NCBI GenBank assembly: GCA_018136815.1
Contig: JADDIW010000076.1
Span: 1-25,000 of the forward strand
Reading direction: 5' to 3'
Source: Isochrysis galbana
Taxonomy: Eukaryota > Haptophyta > Isochrysidales > Isochrysidaceae
DNA: 25,000 nt
The notes below the pieces were generated by a model. The model did not search any database and was not told the origin of the DNA. It saw only the letters and a list, made by a program, of their open reading frames with translations. Position numbers and translations under genes: made by a program. Positions 18,583 through 25,000 of the stretch are shown here, piece after piece; positions within the stretch are counted from its first letter, which is position 1; each line of letters opens with the position of its first letter.

Positions 18583-19035
18583 ATGGGCAACTCCGCCGGG
18601 CGAATCGACAATCACGGCTTCGGAATCGGTAAGTATGACGTCAACAAACAAGACCCCAAGAATGCACAGGTTATCGCGGGATGCAAAATGACCATCTTCT
18701 CCGAGGCCGGCTTCAAAGGCGAACACACAACCATCAACGGCCCGTCGATGCTCAGCTCAGAAGACGTGCGGTGGGAAGACGTCGACCTACAGGCGATCGG
18801 GAGGACTCAACCAGTGCGCTCCCTAAAAGTCGAGTGTCATCCGGACTCGGCAGCGGCCAAACGAAAAGACAAATTTCAAGCTGAAGTAACTAAAATATTC
18901 GCAAAGGGAGCCGCATTTTTGCTAGGAGCCATAGTGCTCGCAGTATTTGTAATCATTCTCTTGTTCAAATTACTCAACAAGCGGTCCACCGAAAATAATC
19001 CAAAGGGACACGATGCCGCGCCACAGGCTAAATAA
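18583..19035 (+). CDS. Beta/gamma-crystallin-like domain protein with C-terminal membrane anchor
   Basis: 150 residues starting MGNSAG. Residues about 34-85 (CKMTIFSEAGFKGEHTTI ... PVRSLKVE) resemble one Greek-key motif of beta/gamma-crystallins: an aromatic, then Phe-x-Gly at the right spacing, a later Trp, and a closing S-L-x-V strand. A charged stretch (KRKDKFQAEVTKIF) leads to one strong hydrophobic helix (AAFLLGAIVLAVFVIILLFKLL, about residues 111-132; about 22 residues) and a short charged tail, so it is probably a tail-anchored membrane protein. The start MGN could be N-myristoylated but position 6 is Gly, not the favoured Ser/Thr. It lies 39 bases after the preceding small ORF. Function and origin are unknown; the crystallin assignment is by motif only. 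Confidence 0.5.
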   Translation: MGNSAGRIDNHGFGIGKYDVNKQDPKNAQVIAGCKMTIFSEAGFKGEHTTINGPSMLSSEDVRWEDVDLQAIGRTQPVRSLKVECHPDSAAAKRKDKFQAEVTKIFAKGAAFLLGAIVLAVFVIILLFKLLNKRSTENNPKGHDAAPQAK

Positions 19036-19499
19036 AAAGAGAACTCCAACAATCCGCACGGTTCAACTGCTGGTTTGTACTGTAATAAGGGGGTCCTTTA
19101 AGTAGAACTTATACCGTCCACATGGGGGGCACTTGCGAAAAAAACAACCAAACCTGAGGTTGCACCCTCTGACGACGATCCAAGGGCGATCTGTCGGCGA
19201 TCTCGTCTGGAAGGGGAATCGCACCATAACGGATAACGGAAACGAGGGGCAATCCTGCCGCGCAGGATTCCAAGAGACTTACCGAGTAAGACGAGAGAAG
19301 TGCGGTGTGCCTAAGGGGGGGATGCGAAGAGATTGCAAATCAAACCTGATTGCATATCACTGATCGCTGAAGTAGATAGAGAAACGCGGGGAACATAGCG
19401 AATTAAACCTATTGGCGAGGCGCCTGGGAGGAAGAAAGGTGGGGAAACTTCCCTTCTATTCGAAAGTAAGAGAGAGGGCGCTCCACAACCCAAGATCCC
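19036..19499. other. Lower-GC stretch, no gene recognised
   Basis: A-rich sequence continuing the composition of the two small ORFs. It has no long frame with recognisable motifs and may be untranslated or decayed sequence of the same element leading to the RT fragment. Confidence 0.3.
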
Positions 19500-19832
19500 A
19501 TGCGTCCAAGCGAAGCTTTTGACCGAGAACGAGAGAAAGCAGAGAATTATAACGATAAATACCGAACGACGAAGAGAAGAGCCCGAAGCCTAACGAGTGT
19601 CGATTCGCGAATGCGACACTTCCGAAGGTACGCGAAATCCCTCACGAACTCCGAGGCCAAACCTATCCGGTACATCAAAGCCAACGGAGGCAGAAGCTTC
19701 CCATTCAACGTAGCGAGCGGCGTCCCCCAGGGATGCCCACTGTCGCCGTTGGCCTTCCTCCTAACGGCGGAAGTTCTCACCCGGGCGATCAACGAAGACG
19801 ATGACATAGAAGGCCGCCGGCCGTTTTTCTAA
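19500..19832 (+). pseudogene. Fragment of non-LTR (LINE-type) reverse transcriptase
   Basis: The frame contains YIKANGGRSFPFNVASGVPQ followed by GCPLSPLAFLLTAEVLTRAI, the highly conserved core of LINE RTs (the 'GVPQGCPLSP' block just before the catalytic aspartates). It ends in a stop soon after INEDDDIEG, before any ADD motif, and the upstream RT blocks are not recognisable. It is therefore an inactive fragment of perhaps 100 codons. It might belong to the same family as the insertion at 533-2158, which retains only the C-terminal zinc domain, but the two do not overlap and this cannot be tested here. Confidence 0.7.
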
Positions 19833-20334
19833 CGCTCCTAGGGACCTCAGTTTTGCAGAACGGAGGTAGTATTTGGACTGCATAATAAGTAAATGTAACC
19901 TCACACACGGACACATTGTCACAAAGGAAGGATCTGTCGCATAGTAAAGGGGGGGGGGGGGGGGGAGCACAAGAACGAGGCGCGAACTCCAGTGTGCGTA
20001 GCAGATGCCGACGTGCTAGCACGCATACGAGCCCCTTGTGACTCGCGCAGCCTGTGCCAGCATCCCTGCCACCCTACCCTCATCCAAATTCGTGCAATTG
20101 ACGTCTCCGACACTAGCGTGCTTATTTGTTGGGTACCGCCTGAACCTTCTCTTCCATGTTACTTGTCCGTGTTTTGGTCAAGAAGCGCGTAACACCACGT
20201 GGAAGCTTCACCATGCAACGATCGCCTTGCTGCGTTTCACAGCGCCCAGTGAAAGCATGCCTCAATCGCGTTCAGAATGTGGTGATGTGCACGCCACGTC
20301 CTAAGAAGTCTCAAGCTAACCCCACTTTCAAAGC
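19833..20334. other. Spacer with poly-G run, no gene recognised
   Basis: Between the RT fragment and the 3' end of the helical-protein gene. It includes 17 consecutive G at 19949-19965. The right part should hold the 3' untranslated region of the minus-strand gene. Confidence 0.4.
19949..19965. repeat. Homopolymer run of 17 G
   Basis: Seventeen consecutive G on the plus strand in non-coding DNA. It is a candidate for slippage and for assembly error. Confidence 0.9.
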
Positions 20335-23300
20335 TCATTGCTGATCCTTGTTCTTCTCGGCGGCTTCGAGCTCGTTCACCATCTTTTGCATTTTGGCTAC
20401 ACGCTTCTCAAGCGATGCGGCCGCCTTGAGGTTCTCCGCCTCGATCCCCTGGGGTCGGTAGGAGGCGACTCAGCTAGCACGCGCCGCGAGCTGCATGATA
20501 ACATACACACAAGAACGCGTCGTACTCAGGCACGGATTCGCGTGTGGCAGCGCACATCTTTTTGGACCGCATCTCGCGCGCCCGCCAGCTCCGCCTCAGC
20601 AGATGCAAGCGCCGCATACGCATCAGCGAGCGAGGCCTCGGCCTCGGCTTCCTTTTGCTTGAGGATCTGAAAAAAGTAGACAAGTGGTGGACAACGAGCG
20701 ACGTGATTGACAGCTTTCTCGCGCGACACGACGGCTCCAACGGCATGACACACAGCTACACGCATAGGTGCACAACAACTTACCTCGGCTGCTTTTACGG
20801 CATCAGCAGCCCTCTTGGGCGGCGGCGGCGGCGGCGCTGCCGCCCTCTTTGTGGAAGGCGGGCTGCTCGACGTGTCGTCGTTCGTGTCCTTGCCAAGGCC
20901 TAGCGCGAGGATGCCGGCCCCAATAGCGCCGGCACCTAGGAGGACGTTTTGCACTACTCCCTGCAAGACGTCACCGATGCCGCCGCCACCAGCCAACGCG
21001 CGCACGGCATCAGCTTCCGCTTTGGCCGCCACCTCCGCATCCACCTTGGAAGTAGACTTTGACTGCGCAGGCTTCGACTGCACTTGCACATCGCGCTGCA
21101 CTTGCACGTCGCGCCGCACTTCCACGTCGCGCTGCACGCGCTCTGGCTCGCCTTGCTTGACGGAACGGGCCGCCTCGTATTCCGCGATGCGGGCAGCCTT
21201 GGCCTCCTTGGATTTGCGCAGAAGCTCAGCCACCTCGCGAGTACGCGCAAGTTCGGCCTCCTCCGCCGCCTTACGTGCCTCTGCGGCCGCCCGAATCTTT
21301 GCCTGGCGCTGTACCTCGGCGCGAACGCGAGCTTCGGCCTCTTCTGCCTCGCGGGCGGCTACCCGCTCCGCTTGCTTTTGGGCTGCTGCACTCGCCTCCT
21401 TCTCCATTGTTGCTTGCCGCTCCGCCGCCTGGCGGTTTGCCTCAGCCTCCCGCTTCTTAGATGCGGACTCCGCGAGCCGCGACTGCTCAATCTTGGACGC
21501 CTCCAACTTCTGTGCGCCAGCTGCCATCTTCTGCTCTGCTGCGGCTGCCGCGTCAGCGGCGCGGCGTGTCTGCTCCTCCGCCGCCTGAACAAGCGCACGC
21601 TCTGCGGCCTGGGCGCGCATCAGCTCTTGCTTGGCCTCGGCCAACTCCCGAGCCTCAGCTGCTTCCGCTTCGGCCGCAGCGCGCGCCGCGCTGTCCGACT
21701 CGGCCTTCTGCCTTCGCATCGCTTCCTCGGCCTCGCGAGCCGCTTCCATTCGCCGTTGCGCCGCAGCGGCCCCTTCTAGACGAGACTGCTCCAGCTTTGA
21801 CTTTCGCTCCTCCTCGGCCGCGCGCTCCTCGGCACGTGCCTGCTCTGCCGCCTGACGGGCCATCTCTTCTTGCTGGCGCATCTCCTGTACCGCCTTCTGG
21901 ACAGCAAGCGCGGCAGCTTCGCGCTTGGCCTTGGCTTCTGCAGCAGCGGCCCTCTCCGCCTCGGCCCTCTCCACCCCGGCGCGCTCGGCAGCTTCCTTTG
22001 CCGCGGCTATCTCCGCAGCCTTCGCCTCCTTTGCCGCTTTCTCCTGGGCAGCCTTCTCGGCCTTGGCTCGCTCAGCCGCCTCTCTCGCAGCGGCAACCTC
22101 CGCCGCTTTAGCCTCCTTCAACGCCGCCTCTTGGGTGGCCTTATCTGCCTTGACACGCTCAGCTGCCTCCCTTGCGGCCCTCTCCTCGGCGGCCTTGGCC
22201 TCCTGGGCAGCAGCGACCTGCTTAGCCTGCGCCTCCTTCACCGCCCTCTCCTCGGCAGCCTTCTCGGCTTTGGCCCGCTCAGCGGCCTCGCGCGCTGCCC
22301 TCTCTTCGGCAGCCCTCTCCGCCTTAGCTTGCTGCGCAGCTTCCCTGGAGGCGGTCTCCTCCGCAGCCTTCTCAGCGCGCGCGCGCTCCGCAGCCTCCCT
22401 CGCCGCCTTCTCCTCGGCAGCTTTCGCTTCCTTGGCCCGCTCAATGGCCTCCTGCCTTGCAGCAGCCTCAGCAAGCTTGACTTCCTTTGCTGCCTGTTCA
22501 GCAGCTGCCTTCTCCGCTGCAGCTTGGGCAGCGGCGTTCTTGCGCGCCTCCTCCGCAGCAGCTCTCTCAGCGGCTGCTCGCTCCCTCGCCATGGTCTCCT
22601 CAGCGATCTTTTGGGCCTTAGCCTGCAACGCTGCCTCCCGCTGACGAGCTGCTTCTTCAGCAGCGGCCTCACGCTGAGCGGCAGCTGCAGCTCGTGCTTC
22701 CTCGGTAGCTCTTTTCTCCTGTGCAAGCTTGGCCTTGCGCGCCTCCTCGGCCGCCTGCTTAGCGGCCGCCTCTTCTGCAGCTTTCATTTCACGAGCTGCT
22801 TTCTCGGCCGCTGCTTTCTCGGCCTTGGCCTGTTCGGCGGCCTCGCGCGATGCCTTATCGGCCGCGACCTTCAGAGTCTTGGCCTGCTCGGCCGCCTGGC
22901 GTGCCGCAGCCGCCTCGGCGTCCTTCAGCTCGCGCGCAGCTTGCTCTGTCGCAGCCTTCTCCGCCTTAGCCAGCTCGGCGGCCTCGCGATCTGCGGCTGC
23001 TTTTGCGGCCTTCGCTTCGCGTGCAGCCTTCTCTGCAGCCGCCTTTTCGGCCTTGGCCTGTTCGACGGCCTCGCGTGCCGTGGCCTCTTCGGCGGCTTTC
23101 ATCTCGCGCGCAGCCTTCTCTGCAGCCTGGCGCGCCGCCGCATCCTCAGCGGCCTTGGACTCGCGCGCGGCTTTCTCTGCAGCCACTTTCTCGGCCTTCG
23201 CCTGCTCGGCGGCCTCACGCGCCGCGGCCGCTTCGGCGGCCTTGGACTCGCGTGCGGCTTTCTCTGCAGCCGCTTTCTCGGCCTTCGCCTGCTCGGCGGC

Positions 23301-25000
23301 CTCACGCGCCGCGGCCGCTTCGGCGGCCTTGGACTCGCGCGCAGCCCTCTCCTCAGCGGCCTTGGACTCGCGTGCGGCTTTCTCTGCAGCCGCCTTTTCG
23401 GCCTTCGCCTGCTCGGCGGCCTCACGCGCCGCGGCCGCTTCGGCGGCCTTGGACTCGCGCGCAGCTTTCTCTGCAGCCGCTTTCTCGGCCTTCGCCTGCT
23501 CGGCGGCCTCACGCGCCGCGGCCGCTTCGGCGGCCTTGGACTCGCGCGCAGCCCTCTCCTCAGCGGCCTTGGACTCGCGTGCGGCTTTCTCTGCAGCCGC
23601 CTTTTCGGCCTTCGCCTGCTCGGCGGCCTCACGCGCCGCGGCCGCTTCGGCGGCCTTGGACTCGCGCGCAGCTTTCTCTGCAGCCGCTTTCTCGGCCTTC
23701 GCCTGCTCGGCGGCCTCACGCGCCGCGGCCGCTTCGGCGGCCTTGGACTCGCGCGCAGCCAACTCCTCAGCGGCCTTGGACTCGCGTGCGGCTTTCTCTG
23801 CAGCCGCTTTCTCGGCCTTCGCCTGCTCGGCGGCCTCACGCGCCGCGGCCGCTTCGGCGGCCTTGGACTCGCGCGCAGCCCTCTCCTCAGCGGCCTTGGA
23901 CTCGCGTGCGGCTTTCTCTGCAGCCGCTTTCTCGGCCTTCGCCTGCTCGGCGGCTTCACGCGCCGCAGCCGCCTCAGCAGCCTTAGACTCGCGCGCAGCC
24001 CTCTCGGCAGCCGCCTTCTCGGCACGTGCCTGCTCCGCAGCCTGGCGTGCCGCTGCCGCCTTCTCAGCCTGCAGCTCGCGCGGGGATTTGAGTGCGAGCG
24101 TCTCCGCCTTGGTGGCAGCCTCAGCAGCAGCAGCCTCCAACTGAGCCTCGACGCGGGCCTTCTCGGCGGCCTCCGCCTCCGCAGCCCGCCGTGCCTCGGG
24201 TGTCACGCCTCGTTTCACGCCTGAGGGGCGGACCGACGCCTTGCGGACGGCCTCGGCCTCGGCGCGAGCCTGCGCCGCCTCGGCACGCTTGGCCTCGGCG
24301 GCCGCCTTGTCAGCAGCCGCCTTCTCGACGCGTAGCTGCTCATCAGCCGTGCGAGCCGCCCTCGCTTCGGCCGCCTTAGCCGTCTTCGCTTCCTCGGCCG
24401 CTCGACGAGCAGCAGCGGCCTCCGCTGCCTTGGTTTCACGCGCAGCCGCATCCGCCGCCTTGCGCGCGTCGGCGTCGCGACGGGCGGCCGCAGCCTCCTC
24501 GGCCTGTGCAACGCGCTTGGCCTCGGCCGCCGCCTTCTCCTGAGCCAGCTTCTCTGCCCGCGCCTGGGCCGCAGCACGCCGTGCCGCAGCAGCCTCCTCA
24601 GCCGCCGCCTTGCGCTTGGCCTCGGCCTCCGCGCGCTCAGCCGCTGCCTTGGCTTGCTTTGCCTGCTCCTCAGCCGCCTTGGCCACCTTGGCCTCCTCAG
24701 CCGCGCGCTTTGCGGCAGCAGCTTCAGCCGCCTTGGCCTCAGCCTCATCGGCTGCAGCCGACGTCTTAGTTGCCTCCGCGGTGCGCTCCTTCAGCTCGCG
24801 CTTCAGAGAAGCGACCGTCTTCAGCTCCTCCGGCGTGAGGAAGGAGGCCATCGATGAGTCCAAGCCAAGGGCCTCCGCCTCCTTCAACGCCTTTTGTGCT
24901 GCAGCCTGTGCGGCCTTAGCAGCGCGCGCTTCCGCACGCGCAGCCTCTGCCTCCAACTTGGCCTGCGCTGCGGCCTCCGTCTGGGCAGCACGCTTCGCCT
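20335..25000 (-). CDS. Giant Ala/Glu/Lys/Arg-rich helical protein with membrane segment, 5' end outside window
   Basis: Proposed exons in coding order are >25000-20784, 20666-20556 and 20448-20335. Introns are 20783-20667 (GTAAGT to TTTTCAG, 117 bp) and 20555-20449 (GTGCGC to CCCCAG, 107 bp), both phase 0; about 1479 residues are visible. The frame is open to the window edge, so the N-terminus is missing. Most of the chain alternates Ala with Glu, Lys and Arg (AEKAAAEKAARES), predicting a long single helix or coiled coil. Near the C-terminus come repeats RDVEVR/RDVQVQ, a Gly-rich hydrophobic segment (VLQGVVQNVLLGAGAIGAGI, about 20899-20976), a Pro run, and a short helical tail (SLEKRVAKMQKMVNELEAAE) ending in DQQ. 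It resembles TolA-like or ER/K-helix proteins only in composition. A structural, membrane-tethered spacer is a guess. Confidence 0.75.
23151..24000 (-). repeat. Internal tandem repeat array, 87-bp and 33-bp units with 207-bp higher-order period
   Basis: Within the helical protein, a 29-residue unit (KAAEAAAAREAAEQ then AKAEKAAAEKAARES) alternates with an 11-residue spacer (KAAEERAARES). Two units plus a spacer make 69 residues, or 207 bp. The spacer DNA GCAGCCCTCTCCTCAGCGG lies at 23341 and 23548, with a variant at 23755, spaced exactly 207 bp, and again at 23875 (120 bp on). Copies are nearly identical at DNA level, including silent positions. Confidence 0.9.

Noticed and set aside
21870-24224. 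A 784-codon plus-strand open frame (and a 471-codon one at 22729-24144) opposite the helical-protein gene
   Set aside because: They arise because GCC/GCG/GAG/AAG-rich repeat codons read backwards give few stops. The minus-strand reading has consensus splice sites, a coherent C-terminus and natural composition; the plus-strand reading is Leu/Gly/Ser or Ala/Ser/Phe repeats.
1-25000. Prokaryotic features or CRISPR array
   Set aside because: Spliced genes, absence of operons or ribosome-binding sites, and no regularly spaced direct repeats with unique spacers. The regular repeat at 23151-24000 is coding.

Overview
The window looks like nuclear DNA of a GC-rich unicellular eukaryote, most likely a marine alga (haptophyte- or pelagophyte-like; this placement is inference). 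Coding segments are interrupted by short introns that start GT and end AG and almost all fall between codons. Genes are sparse, spacers are long and full of homopurine/homopyrimidine tracts, and retroelement debris is common. I see no operons, Shine-Dalgarno sites, CRISPR arrays, rRNA or tRNA genes.

Five host genes can be supported. (1) 4095-4858 (+): AhpC/TSA-type peroxiredoxin-like protein, two exons. (2) 6647-8920 (-): Hsp70 co-chaperone with an N-terminal J domain and C-terminal TPR repeats; I assembled it from five exons, all in phase 0. (3) 10925-12261 (+): secreted or Golgi-type sulfotransferase with a signal sequence; the usual PAPS-binding Arg is a Cys. (4) 13952-15163 (-): single-exon fusion of a TEX30/KANSL3-like alpha/beta hydrolase, apparently lacking its catalytic His, to an FKBP prolyl isomerase. 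(5) 20335 to beyond 25000 (-): very large Ala/Glu/Lys/Arg-rich helical protein with a homogenised internal tandem repeat and one hydrophobic segment near the C-terminus; its 5' end is outside the window.

Mobile DNA lies in between. At 533-2158 there is a 5'-truncated non-LTR retrotransposon copy bounded by a perfect 20-bp target-site duplication. A dispersed repeat family of about 0.5 kb has three copies (about 2236-2450 minus, 12487-13055 plus, 15791-16284 plus). A decayed Ty3/gypsy reverse transcriptase (17215-17975) is followed by a lower-GC block (18238-19832) with two small ORFs, one a beta/gamma-crystallin-like protein with a membrane anchor, and a LINE reverse-transcriptase fragment.

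The genes do not form an obvious pathway. Three (J-TPR co-chaperone, FKBP fusion, peroxiredoxin-like protein) belong to families linked to protein folding or redox homeostasis, but nothing shows that they are co-regulated. The most unusual items are the hydrolase-FKBP fusion, the repeat-homogenised helical protein, the Arg-to-Cys sulfotransferase and the crystallin-like membrane ORF. Gene models were built by eye from reading frames and splice dinucleotides; transcript data would settle them.
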